Source: Mesorhabditis belari
Taxonomy: Eukaryota > Nematoda > Chromadorea > Rhabditida > Rhabditidae
DNA length: 64,000 nt
Assembly: GCA_958450365.1 (NCBI GenBank)
Contig: CAUEEP010000893.1
Coordinates: 831,501 to 895,500, forward strand
Reading direction: 5' to 3'
This document shows positions 1-10,176 of this stretch, piece by piece. Under the pieces are notes generated by a model. It had not been told where the DNA came from and ran no database searches. It saw nothing but the letters and a program-made list of their open reading frames with translations. The first letter of the stretch is position 1. Each line of letters opens with the position of its first letter. The position numbers were made by a program, and so were the translations under genes.

Positions 1-3000
1 CTTTGCCTCGTTGAGCTCATCAATGAGATTCTGAAAATTTCTTCAAGAAAAATCTGTTAGATCTTACAAACCTGCAAATTTGTGTTGAACAAACGGAGAT
101 TGGGTAAATAATCCTCGGAAATTCGCTCGAATCGGTCACCGTAGTCTCTAAACTTTTTTCTTTCACTTACAAGCTACAATTATTGTTTCGTTCAAGCGTT
201 TTCTAGGACCTAAAAGAATCGAAAACTGCCGTAATCTTGCTTTATTTTCGTCCAATTAATCTATTCTTTTAATGATCCCATAATGATTAATGATCCCAAA
301 AGGTAACGGTATTTTTCAGAAGTTCCCATATTTTAGAAAATACATTCGCCAAGCGGATAACTATAAAAACCCACTTGCACTTGTCAATTTCGTTCTTTGT
401 TTTCTCGAAGTTTTCCAGCTTTTCGATTTTTTCGGCTTTCCCACTGAGGGCCTAAAAAATTTTGTTTCACTAACTATAAGTTTTACCTAAAAGTAAACTC
501 AAATAAAGCGTACTTCAGGAATTTTAGATTTAATTAAGAACATTTCTCTAGCTCACCTTCTCAAATGAAGCTATTTTCTCGATAAGTTCTTGGTGTAATT
601 CTGGGAAAATCTTCTTGTATCCATTGATTTGAATCGAAACCATTTGTTTCATTTCTCCCGAGATTCGACAAGTCTGAAAGTTTGCAGAATTCAAAAGAAA
701 ATTTGGAAGAAGTTGGGCCCTCATTTGCCTTCTTAGCAGATTCCCATTGTAAAAACACTTAAATCACCTCTTCAACAAACAAATCAGTCAGCTTATGGCT
801 GCGGTGTCGTCTCGTAACACAACTTCCGCAAATCTGAAAGTGTTTGGGTAACGAAAAATTGTGTTTCCAACCTTTTTCGAGCAATCCGAGCATGAGAACA
901 TGTCTTCGATCGGGAACTGAAAAAAACAGATCATAACGAAATTGCTACAACAGACTTCTCTCTCACATTCCGAGCAATCAAAATGATCGATGACCTCGAT
1001 TGTCGGAGAAATTTTTGTTATTGTTTCCTCGGTGTTTTCAACTTGTTTGATCATTTCAGGCAGTTCTTTCAAAAATTCTGAAATTATTACCTAATCGATA
1101 CTTGTATTTCTTTTGATAAACTATAGCACCTTTCGCTTAAATTATTCAAAGTTCATCGTCTAGCCGAAATGGCAAAAAAGTCAGAAAATTCAGAACCGGG
1201 AAAGCTTTTACCACCAACTTATCGCCGTCAACAAAACTTTTTCTGATTGGTCAAATTTGGTTTCTTTGTTTGACTTGGCTGACTACCGAGCTTGGCAAAT
1301 TTCGTTTTGACTATCCCTGATAAAAAGATTAAAAACTGACAAAAAGACTAACAAAGATTGGCAACTTTAAAAAAAACTGACCTACAAATGAATTTGTTCT
1401 AATTACTTTGGGGTATATTACTGCATCAAGCGCAGATGACGTCTCAAAACAAGTCGGACATCGAAGAGAACGTCCTCTACTAAATGCATCGCATGGGGTT
1501 CTAGATTCAACACATCCGAAGCAAATTGTGTGATTGCACGCCAGATCACACGGTTCTCGATCTTCCGTTTCAATTGAATCTAAATTTCAAATAAACTTGA
1601 GAACTAGCAATACCACAAACATTCCTTATGACAAATCATGCATTTCGGGATCTCGATTGGCTGAATATTTTGATAGATCTAATTAAAAAGGAGTTTAAAC
1701 CTTTGTCAGGTAATAGCCACTTCCATATGAGGTTTCAGCAAGAGCGGGGCTGTTGAGTAACTCTAAAGTGTATTGTTTTACTAAGCTGCACTTTTTGCTT
1801 ATAAGTTATTCCAAATCTAGAACTGAAGAATTTAATTATGTTCGACTTGTCCGACACTGAGACAGGCTCGATCGCGTGTCGCTCAATTTTTACCACTGAT
1901 TTTAATATCCTATTGTTGATCAATCAATACTCACAAGATAAGATCCTTTAACTTTTGAAAGGCTACGGTGAGCCTTTTCTTAATTACAAGGGAAAGCCAC
2001 AAGGGTGATGTGGCCAAATGACATGAGCCATATACTCACCGACGACGTAGAATTTTGCGTTGATTCCGAATCTGCTTTGCGTTTTTACAAAATGGCACTC
2101 TATCAAAAGTTATAAGGCTGCAAAGTTTTGTATTTGTAATTTTAAAAATCATCCCTCGCATATCCTTAGGGAGTTTTTTTGTGGTGTTTTTGGTGTTTTG
2201 GATTTTAATGATTGCTGTTTGATGATGCTAATGATTTAATGATTTTAATGATTGCTGTCAAGGTACTGAGCCGGTTGGGGGGGCACTTCTTTTTTTTTTC
2301 AAAACACCATTTCTTGGCGACATTGATGACATTCGTGAAATGGGCGAGTTTCATTCAATACTTCAAACGATGCTTGTTTCAAATTTGATGCTTTGCTCTG
2401 TGAGGATACAAATTGTCTTGCTTTTATGTCTCGTGCCTATCATAGCTGTAGTTAAATTAGAATCGACAAATGTCATCCATGTCGCGAAGACTCAATGTTT
2501 TGGATTTTAATGATTATTGTTTGATGTTAATAGTTAAAACTAAACATTTTTATGAGAAGCAGTTTGAAAAAGACTTGTATTTGAAATGGAGATCAATTAC
2601 CTCTAAAGAAAGCCAGAAAAAGAAGACTCCGGATTCGAACCCGAGAGGATTGGGCTTGTATCCTAGCCGATTGACACTCGGCCACCACTGCTACTTAATG
2701 ACCCTAGGAATACTGGCTATAGACGCGAAGAATGATTTTTGAAATTCCATACAAAACTTTGCAGGCTTATAACTTTTGATATAGTGCCATTTTGCAAAAA
2801 CGGAAAGCAGATTCGGAATCAACGCAAAATTATACGTCGGTGAGTATACGGCTCCATCACCCTTGTGACCTTCCCTTGTTAGTTTACAAATAGATATCCT
2901 GAAAAAGCTACAGTATGATTATTAACTAACAGAGCTCACCAATCAAAAAATAAGCAGGTCTCTGATCGAGAAAGCAGTTGCTGAAATGGCCTGCAGAGCA

Positions 3001-3271
3001 TCCAACGTGTTCCCCGGGCGTTATTGCTTTCTCAGCGCACTGTTTGCAAACTGTCACGCCACAAGTTGGGTATTTCCGTGGTCCATTTGTGCCATCCGCG
3101 CTTTTGGAAACTAGAATGTATCTGTTGTACAAAAATGTCTACAAAACATCAAAAGTTGCAATTCTCAGCCTACATTTCTAGCTATCTTATCCGGTACTGC
3201 ATTGAAAACTCACACGGTGCTCCACATTTTGAGCAGCTCAGCGATTTGAAAACTTTCAGCTGGAGATCCAT
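1..3271 (-). CDS. RING-RING-B-box-coiled-coil (TRIM-like) protein, 3' end off the window
   Basis: A probable zinc-binding E3 ubiquitin-ligase-type protein. I read 12 exons on the minus strand: 3271-3214, 3110-2940, 1762-1701, 1678-1621, 1579-1422, 1090-956, 916-872, 833-768, 673-557, 451-375, 147-72 and 30-1. They join in one frame for 351 residues up to the window edge. The first zinc module begins CSKCGAPF and continues YPTCGVTVCKQC, where the usual CGH is CGV. The second is a classical RING: CMICHKE, then CNHTICFGC, then RCPTC. A B-box follows (CSECERE, CSDCSKK, CGSC, RRHRSH), then charged helical segments (KIFPELHQELIEKIASFEK, KAEKIEKLENFEKTKNEID) that look like a coiled coil. Start is the ATG at 3271. 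The 1763-2939 intron holds a foldback element. A copy of the last exons at 14.8 kb suggests the protein ends about nine residues beyond the edge. The substrate is unknown. Confidence 0.8.
1986..2879. mobile_element. Foldback/TIR element carrying a tRNA-like module
   Basis: Inverted termini of well over 100 bases: the left end reads ACAAGGGAAAGCCACAAGGG and the right end is its approximate reverse complement (CCCTTGTGACCTTCCCTTGT). Both arms continue through matching blocks (ACTCACCGACG, GATTCCGAATCTGC, AACTTTTGAT). The centre holds a tRNA-like sequence and short GATTTTAATGATTG repeats. The element lies wholly inside an intron of the RING/B-box gene. A second family member is at 20787-21377 and a broken one at 8836-8925. 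No transposase is encoded, so it is probably non-autonomous. Confidence 0.75.
2626..2694 (-). pseudogene. tRNA-like sequence (Leu/Ser-type) inside foldback element
   Basis: Read on the minus strand it has an A-box-like GTGGCCGAGTG and a perfect B-box/T-arm GGGTTCGAATCC. The anticodon arm does not fold cleanly and the acceptor stem is not paired. It is best described as a degenerate tRNA or a tRNA-derived Pol III promoter module, not a working tRNA gene. Confidence 0.5.
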
Positions 3272-3960
3272 TGCAAAATAGAATGATGATATATAGTTGT
3301 TGGCTTAAAACAATAAGTTGGCAAGTAAACCGTCTTCGAAATTCAATCAAGATAATCTCTTGGATCAGATAACCAAATGGAAAATGAAACAAAGCATAGT
3401 GGATGGTTTATTGACAAAAATGAAATAGTTCGACAGTTCTTGATTTTTATTTTGGAGCCGCCGAAAATTGACTTCACCGCCTTCTTCACGCCACTCACAC
3501 CGGCACAGAACCTTCTGAAATTCATGATTGATTGGCAATTTTCTGGTATTCATATTTACGATATGTTCCTCGTGAATAGTGTGTTTTCTAGGTGGATAAC
3601 TTGGTGGATAACTTGTAAAGCTACCGTGTCTTTTTTTAGATTTGGTCCGATTTACTTAATTTTGATCACATTTGATGAGGAGCCAAATCGTGAAGCTCAT
3701 GGGATCAAAATTAAGTGGAAAGGACAAAATTTGAAGGAAAGGTAACGGTAGTTCTTCTCAAATTGTCCACCTTTTAGAAAACTAATCACACGGAGCACTC
3801 TTAATTCATAGCGAAGCGATGCAAAAGTTGCCATTTTGCAATTTTTGGATTCACAAGAGCTGAATCGATGTAAATTGGCTGTTTTTCTCATCGTTAATCG
3901 AATGGTTCGGGCAGCTAGACTAAAAAAGTACATTAGATAGATGCAGGTATATTCGAAAAT
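3272..3960. other. Intergenic region without a recognisable gene
   Basis: A plus-strand open stretch at 3377-3745 shows no recognised domain. Its block at about 3595-3690 (GGTGGATAACTTGG, GATTTACTTAATT) is also found near 31480-31560, so it is probably a dispersed repeat. Upstream elements of the RING/B-box gene should lie near 3272-3400. Confidence 0.4.
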
Positions 3961-4290
3961 TAAAATAGCTTGCTTCATTTGCTTCATCGAATAGCACACA
4001 TATCAGCGTCATCGTGATTTTTGAATTTGAAGCGGGAATTCTCGAACATCCATTGATCGTACACCAAAAGCACAACTCAGCCATAGTAGAGCCCATTGAA
4101 AAAAACGTTAGCCACCTAAAGAGACATAGTTGGGCGAAAATTGACCACTTACCACAATTTATACCAGATTGTGATGCTTCCAATAACAGAGCCGACGATA
4201 TTTGGAAGATAGAAAAGACCATTTCTAAGAATAAAATACGCAAAAGGTTCAAGGATCTGACTGACCTGACGACCAAAGCAAAGATTTTCT
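3960..4290 (-). CDS. Possible multi-span membrane protein fragment
   Basis: On the minus strand two hydrophobic exons are joined by a candidate 37-base intron with a GTAAGT donor and a CTCTTTAG acceptor. The first reads LFYLPNIVGSVIGSITIWYK. After the junction comes WLTFFSMGSTMAELCFW. I see no start, no stop context and no family signature. It could be a remnant of a nematode receptor or of another membrane protein. Confidence 0.25.
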
Positions 4291-4599
4291 CAAATCTGCG
4301 TCATATTTCTGCTTAAGTACTGGTTTGCTTTAAACACAATGGACAACCTCTAATGAAATGATAGCTCCACCTTTTTGGTTGTTGTCGTGACCCATTGAAG
4401 TAGACATCGGTTGTGAATGTAGGCGACGGATTCCTTGCAGTTGCACGGCCGAATTAGCTTCGGGTTGACGTCCTCATTTTGCGCACAGATCCGGCCCGCG
4501 GGGCTTGGTGGGAGTTGCGAACGGTGACTAAAAGAAAAATGTTGATAAGTACGAGGAACGTTACGGGACAGTCAAAACAGCGCTCTATAAGTCGATCTT

Positions 4600-5560
4600 G
4601 TACAAAAATAGTGTTTGGCATTCTTCCTGGCACCTTTTACAAGACAAAACCACCTTTTTTGCCACCACTTTTATTCCGCATGGAGAACTCAACTCGATTC
4701 CTTTCTTTTGCAATTTTTGATGGCTAACTCAAGGAATTTTATAACGCTGAGATTTCTAATGCTGCGAAACACCATTCCAAAGTGCTTTAAACGCTCTAAA
4801 GCTATTACCATTCAACTCGCTCGGAAAGAACACTTGCTAGAAGTAGCACAATGCTGTTGGAGATCGAGATAGTGCCATTTGAAGTTAAAAAATCCTCACC
4901 TTTGCTAAGTTGAAAACGTTTTGAAGGATTCACATTAGAAGAAGGCGGTGTAGTGAATCAACCAGTCATCCGAAAGAAGTAAAAATGATTAGAAATGACG
5001 TTAGTTTAACTCAAAAACACTTTTAACACTGTGAAGTCAAAAAGATATTCAGTTGAAGAACTAAGTAATTTGCTATCAAATGATATTATATTATATCGAG
5101 TCTTTTACTCGTTTTCAAACCTCCATTTTCTCTTCTGTTTTCGTTTGTTTTGTGATCTGTCGTCATTCTCTCTTGGAAGGTTACTGATCTAGCTTTTATT
5201 TTTTTCAGAAATGTTGCCTTGTCTACGACCTTCGACCTAAAATGTAAGCTTGGTCGGCAGAAGGACGGTTTCATCGTGGAGGCTTGGTTAGGATAATTTT
5301 GGTGATCCGGTGAAGGTAAACAGAGTTTTTCATAATGGATAATGATCGTGTAAATGTTTAGAGTGCTTAACAATCTGATCTTCTTGTTATAAAGAATATT
5401 GAACTGCTTTGCAATTTTTATGAAACATGCAAGTTTAGACGATTCTTCTCCAGCACTATGACCTACCAAAGAAACTTGAGGACAAATCGGTGCACGTAGA
5501 GTTGTTTGGCGCTCCTATTAACCCTGCCGACATAAACCAGATTCATTTTTATTTTGTTAG
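4600..5560. repeat. Segmental duplication A, copy 1
   Basis: Matches 9040-10010 in the same orientation. Shared blocks include CTTGTACAAAAATAGT, TTTTGATGGCTAAC and the whole MECR-like N-terminal segment. Substitutions and small indels are scattered throughout, so the copies are not recent. Confidence 0.75.
5209..5543 (+). pseudogene. MECR (mitochondrial trans-2-enoyl-CoA reductase) N-terminal relic, copy 1
   Basis: Three short exon-like pieces follow good acceptors. A candidate first piece starts at 5209. A 24-base piece at 5292-5315 encodes NFGDPVK. A third at 5454-5543 encodes DLPKKLEDKSVHVELFGAPI followed by NPADINQI. This pattern is the N-terminal GroES-like part of MECR, the NADPH-dependent enoyl reductase of mitochondrial fatty-acid synthesis, whose family motif is APINP(A/S)DIN. 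Residues expected between the second and third pieces are missing. The frame runs on past ADINQI with no donor, and no catalytic domain follows. I call it a dead partial copy. A second copy is at 9.7 kb and a downstream-domain relic at 15.2 kb. Confidence 0.6.
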
Positions 5561-5926
5561 AGCTTTCTTTTCTTTTCTTCTCGCGATTTTCATCAAAGTG
5601 ATTTCTTTTTGTCTCAGGCCTTACGCATTCGTTGAAAGCTTCGTTGAAACATTTGACACACTTTGCTCTACGTGTATTGAATAAAGTTAGTTTTGTTATT
5701 TCTTCAAGTAAAAGCGTACAGGTCTAGCCACATTTCGCAAATTCATGGGAAAGTACACTAATAATTCGTAATACAGAGGAAATTAGTTTTGATCAAACTG
5801 AGTTGGAGCGGAACTGGATTGGAGCATTTCATCATTAGTTTAGTTTGAGTACTCGAAAACTACATACAAATTTTTGAAAATGAAAATAAGTACAAACAAA
5901 TATGTTTTCACAAAAATCATAAAGCA

Positions 5927-6070
5927 TCACAATGAGGCGATTTGCTCGATAAGTTCTTCAATGTTATAGCTCCATCCCTCAACTGGACACTCGATTTTAA
6001 AGAAATCCGTGAAGTACTGGTTCAAACAGCTAAAAATGTATTCCGATTCACTTGTTGGTCCTTTCACAAT
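5927..6070 (-). other. Candidate additional C-terminal exon of the F-box unit
   Basis: A minus-strand reading frame containing GPTSESEYIFSCLN, then VEGWSYNIEELIEQIASL and a stop. The copy at about 12180-12320 keeps the frame despite substitutions. It could be a last exon reached by splicing from a GTAATG donor four codons before the stop at 6423, jumping the MITE. The simple junction I tried is out of phase, so the link is unproven. Confidence 0.35.
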
Positions 6071-6422
6071 CCCACTGCTTGAAAACTGCAAGCATTCTTT
6101 TGACTACTTGTTGAGTTCGCTAATGAGTCGGTGCAGTCCATTAAATCGACAAATTAGTCGGTTTTTGGAGTACGCTAGCTTTTTCTTAAGCACACTGAGA
6201 AAACTCGATTACCGTAAATGCTGTATTAGAATGATATGTCATCCTATATTTCAACCTGTCAAAATTGGCCGATCCAAAAAGTCGGTAAGGGTAAGGCCAG
6301 AGAAATATTAGTAGATTTTAGGCCTAGATCTCTACATTGAACCCTCACAAGGGGGGTCTAAAGTCAAGATTTCGTGGGGTCAGCGCGTGATTCTATTAGA
6401 GGGTGTCATTGTAGTACAGTAT

Positions 6423-7919
6423 TTACGGTAAGTCCATTACCAACCAAGCCACATCCGTTTTGTAACGAAGGAAGAAATCCGGTGAATTGGCGTTGAGCAA
6501 GATTTTGTGGATTTCCCGTAGAATCTGTGGCAAGTCTTCGCGACTATTCGTGGAAATCTGAAATGAAATCTTGTAATGAAAATGTAATGAAAATTCTGCA
6601 CAAACTTCAGTTTAAAAACCCACCTTTATCCGGGAATCTTCGTCATCTGAATCATCGAAAACCTTTAACGAGATCACGATGAGCTTATTTGTCGGAATTT
6701 CGCCGCTGTTGAAAGCTGCAATAGAGTGAATTTTCCAAAAGGCACGTATTTTAGAAAATTGCCAAAGCCAGACAGCCAATTTTCGTTCAATCAGCCATTT
6801 TTATTGGTATCATTCGATGAGGAATCACAAGGATTAGTCAATGATTTGAAAATTAGGCTGATTAAATGTAAACTAGCGATTTGATTATAGTAAAATAACC
6901 TAACAATTAACCTCTTGCTAAAATCAAAAACACTTTTGTCAACTCTTCGTGTCGTTTTTTTTTTCCATGGAAAAAGCGGAGAATCAACGAGCCTCCTTCT
7001 TCACCTAAGAGATTCAATGTGCTAAAGCTCAAGCTTTGAACTAACCCGTATCTTTTCCAAGCCTTTTCTGTCCCTCCACAGTTTTCAGATCCGGGTACTC
7101 TTCCTGAAAATCTTACAATGAAAGCTATTAACCCTTCCTTTACCTGATGTTTTTCATACCAATCCATGATCTTCTTGAAGCGAATTCTTTCATCAATGAC
7201 ACATCTGATATTCCATTATTGTTATAAAATAGCTTAAAAGGCATGATTTTGTTTTGTTAAAAGTTTAAGCAATATTAATTCAATAATTTCACTCAGTCAA
7301 ATGAACCTTCTTGGATCAAAAAGCGGCGTTCTCGACGGAGTCCATTTGGGGTCCCAACTTGCGGGAATCGGTTTGAGGCGAAGCTTTCTGGAGTGAAAAA
7401 AAGAAACTAGTATAGGTATTTTGATTTTGCTAACTATTTTGTTTTACTATTCTTAAAAGCATTAGTAAATTTGCATTTGGTAAGACTTATTGGAAACAAG
7501 ATGTCTTAAACGTGTTGTTTAAGTTTAAATGCTTAAAATGTTAAAACCAAGCTGGTACATGGTTTGTCGCTCAGCTCAGGTTTGACTAGTTCAAAGCCAG
7601 GATTGATCTGGTGGCCAGGTCAAGTTCAAAATATCAAAAATTTGCCTGGTAGGCCAAGATCAAACCTGGCTTATTCCGGAAAAGGAAATTTTTAGCCTCA
7701 GCTGTCTAGAGTAAAACTGAAACTGGTAGACAAAAACGCAACTTACAAGTAGAATTTACGTGCAAATCAGTACTAAAATAACACAGCTCACCGCACAACA
7801 AGCCGATTTCCTGGATGACAGATCAAATAAATCTCTTTAAGATCTTTCAACTCATCGATTGAAGTTTGTGAAAAGAATTTGAAGATGATTTCTGTGGAAA
7901 ATATATTATCAATTTCCAT
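6423..7919 (-). CDS. F-box protein, tandem paralogue 1
   Basis: Seven exons (7919-7792, 7387-7307, 7204-7144, 7103-7046, 7004-6912, 6715-6624, 6557-6423) join without a frame break into 215 residues. The N-terminal 40 residues are a nematode-type F-box: STEIIFKFF, SIDELKDLKEIYLICHPGNR. F-boxes dock SKP1 in SCF ubiquitin ligases, and the remainder would bind substrate. Downstream comes a conserved linker (KPIPASWDPKWTP) and a C-terminal region of unknown fold (GEIPTNKLIVISLKVF, LPQILREIHKILLNANSPDF). The start is the first ATG preceding the F-box. The last codons and stop (DLP-stop) lie at a MITE end (ACCGTAAATACTG), so the original C-terminus may have been truncated by insertion. Paralogue 2 is at 12924-14375 and a diverged fragment at 11.4-11.9 kb. 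A small hydrophobic protein gene lies head-to-head, 465 bases from its start. Confidence 0.85.
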
Positions 7920-8029
7920 GGTAGTTTTAGAAAAGTGAATATAAATTTTTTTTTTTGAATCTCCAATGATTTTATTTTGCAGAGATTGGCGACAAAGATA
8001 TCCCGTTTCCATATGTTATACACAAAAAT

Positions 8030-8320
8030 TGATATGACTCATCAAAAAAGAAAGGCTTATAGACAAAAGAGCTGTGTCTTTGTGTCTATTCTGTCAACTT
8101 CTCCGCGCCCAGTGGGCCATTTTAAATGACTTATGGTTAGTTTGGCTTAGAATTCCATCGAGTTATGCAAGTTTTTAAATAGAAGTTTTTAAATTTTCAA
8201 AAAACCAAAAGTGCCGAGACGGGCGGGAGTCAAACTCGGGTCATGTGGGCTAAAGACAAGTGCGATATATAAAAGAGCAGTGTCTCTCTGTTTGTCTGTC
8301 TTTTAATAAAACTGAAAGCT
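8030..8320. repeat. SINE-like repeat with tRNA-like B-box, copy 1
   Basis: Begins near AAAGGCTTATAGACAAAAGA and ends in a TATATAAAAGAGCAGTG / TCTGTTTGTCTG tract. On the minus strand it contains CCCGAGTTTGACTCCCG, close to a Pol III B-box. Near-identical to 19985-20275; related copies are at 15005-15165 and 19810-19985. tRNA-derived SINE ancestry is my inference. Confidence 0.55.
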
Positions 8321-8384
8321 TAACTGAATCACTAACCAAGTAAATATTCTTTACTAAATCCTTTACAGCAAGTTTTTCCTTCAG

Positions 8385-8677
8385 ATGCTCTCATATTCGG
8401 TGATCACCTTTGCAGCCTGGATTTTCTACGATATCATCCGCATTTTCATAAACGCCTTTTTCGATATTTTTTTGTTATTTCTATTCATTGAAATTCTCAA
8501 TACATTGCAACATTTTTGCTTTTATTTTGTTACCAGGTATGGTTGGAAACTTTTCTTTCCAATGAAATTATTTACAGCTTAATCACGGCTATCTGCTTGC
8601 GAAAGCCAAGAGAGGGCAAAATAAAGAGAAAAACAACGAATTCGATTCAATCGATACCTCTAACAACTGTGAATTGA
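8385..8677 (+). CDS. Small two-exon hydrophobic protein, member 1 of a new-looking family
   Basis: Exon 1 (8385-8536) begins at an ATG directly after a TTTTTCCTTCAG acceptor, which suggests spliced-leader trans-splicing or an upstream untranslated exon. It encodes about 50 residues that are almost all hydrophobic or aromatic (ITFAAWIFYDIIRIFINAFF, LLFLFIEILNTLQHF), enough for two membrane segments. A CAG/GTATGG donor and a TTTACAG acceptor bound a 41-base intron. Exon 2 (8578-8677) adds a basic tail (LITAICLRKPREGKIKRKTT) and stops. The total is 83 residues in frame. The copy at 20336 keeps both exons and the frame. Ungapped similarity to the ORFs at 16040 and 63362 covers residues 1-51. Function unknown. 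It is divergent to F-box paralogue 1. Confidence 0.6.
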
Positions 8678-8835
8678 ATGAATTTTGGCTTTAATTGGCT
8701 GAATCACAAAATTCACAATCTCAACTGATGCTTTGAACTTCTGTATTTCAAATCCTTATACACTGAATTTTAGGCATTCAAATGATATTAAACTGGGCTA
8801 GAACGAAATTGCTGGACAGATCACACTCATGGCTA

Positions 8836-8925
8836 ACAAGGAAAGGTCATAGGGTTGAGGTAGCCAAATTGAAATGAACCATAAACCATACGATGCAGAA
8901 TTTTATGGGCATTTTCCCGTCCGTT
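8836..8925. mobile_element. Truncated left end of the tRNA-carrying foldback element
   Basis: Starts ACAAGGAAAGGTCATAGGG and follows the 20787 element through ATACGATGCAGAATTTTA, then diverges into ATGGGCATTTTCCCG. There is no right arm. Confidence 0.65.
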
Positions 8926-9039
8926 TAAAAACGGACATTTTTCCATGACTAACTTGCCTTAAAAATAACTTCGTGATCAGCGTCATCAATTACCCTAGGA
9001 AAAATGGTTTTGGTGAAAAAAGTACCCCCCCCCCCAAAG

Positions 9040-10010
9040 CCTATAGTACTCAATCTTGTACAAAAATAGTCTTTAGCTTTCAATCTTTTAAAAAAGCAAT
9101 TTTCAGCATTCTTTCCACATTCCACATCCCAAAACAGCCTTTCCTGCCACCACTTTTTATTCTAAAGACGGGAAATTTCTCAACGTTTTACCACCTTTCA
9201 TGTCATAGTTTTTTAAGCTAAACATGCCGAACTCAACTCGATTTCTTTATTTTGCAACTTTTGATGGCTAACCCAACAAATTTTATAACCCTGAGGCTTC
9301 TAATGCTGCAAAGGTGTTTTAAATGTTCTAAAGCTATACCATTGATTCAACTAGCTCGGAAACAACATTGGCTAAAAGTAGTACAAAGCTACGTTTTCCG
9401 GGATTCGCATTAGAAGAAGACGGTGAAGTGAGTAGACCAATCATTCGAAAGCAATTAAGAATGAGAAATGTCATTGGTTAAAGATATTTATAGTACTGTG
9501 AAGTCAGAAGATATTCAGTTGAAGAACTAAACAATTTGGCTATCAAAGGATGATATATAACCAATGCTTTGCCCTTTTCAAAGCTCCCCATCTTTTTATT
9601 TTCATTTGCTTTGTGATCTGTCGTCATTATCTCTTTGAAGGCTACTGGTCTAGCTTTTATTTTTATCAGAGATGTTGCCTTGTCTACGACCTTGGGCTCA
9701 AAATGTAAACTCATTCGGCAGAAGGACGGTTTCGTCGTGAAGGCTTGTTTAGGAGAATTTTGGTGATCCGGTGAAGGTAAACAGAGTTTTTCATTATGGA
9801 TAATGATCGCGTAAATGTTTAGAGTGCTTAGCAATCTGACCTTCTTGTTATAAAGAATATTGAACTGCTTTGCAATTTTTATGAAATATGCAAGTTTAGA
9901 CGATTCTTCTCCAGCAAAACGACTTACCAAAGAAACTTGAGGACAAATCGGTGCACGTAAAGTTGTTGGGCACTCCTATTAACCCTGCCGACATAAACCA
10001 GATTTAAGTA
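9040..10010. repeat. Segmental duplication A, copy 2
   Basis: Direct copy of 4600-5560 (see the MECR relics). It contains a C-run at about 9026-9035 and several indels relative to copy 1. Confidence 0.75.
9670..10005 (+). pseudogene. MECR N-terminal relic, copy 2
   Basis: Parallel to the 5.2 kb relic. A first piece from 9670 can be read from an ATG as MLPCLRPWAQN, with a GTAAAC donor and an open phase-0 junction, and could be a mitochondrial presequence. A 24-base exon at 9753-9776 encodes ENFGDPVK. A piece from 9915 encodes DLPKKLEDKSVHVKLLGTPI then NPADINQI, followed at once by TAA. The rest of the GroES-like fold and the nucleotide-binding domain are absent at this position. Matching downstream-domain sequence exists 5 kb away at 15.2 kb, so this may be the 5' part of a gene since split by duplications and insertions. 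Confidence 0.55.
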
Positions 10011-10176
10011 AGGTATGATTTTTTGAAACTAGTAAAGCTCGAGGGTCATCTTCTGACTTCTGACTGAAGTTCGACGAGAGGTTAGTGTTTAAATTTTGAA
10101 ATATTACGGTATTTTTGTATAACAGAGCTTGGAGAGAATTTCACTAATAGCAAGTCTTGTTTTGTAATTTTTTTAG

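Larger units (their letters stand above)
5890..8040. repeat. Segmental duplication B, copy 1 (F-box unit)
   Basis: Matches 12130-14490 in direct orientation, including the whole F-box gene, its introns, a MITE end near 6305-6425 and the flanking GCTCAGCTCAGGTTTG-type repeat. Most differences in coding exons keep the frame, so both genes have probably been under selection since the duplication. Confidence 0.85.
8015..8945. repeat. Segmental duplication C, copy 1
   Basis: Direct match to about 19975-20895 and highly similar over roughly 930 bases. It contains the SINE-like repeat, the small hydrophobic protein gene and the left end of the foldback element. Copy 1 is interrupted inside that element near 8925. 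Confidence 0.85.

Noticed and set aside
2978..3281. Two overlapping plus-strand open frames
   Set aside because: They are antisense to RING/B-box exons whose minus-strand frame has zinc-ligand spacing and phased splice sites; the plus frames have no domain.
5086..5469. Minus-strand 127-residue frame duplicated at 9478-9930
   Set aside because: Conserved only because the segment is duplicated; the plus strand reads as MECR motifs at the same place, and the minus frame has no recognisable domain.
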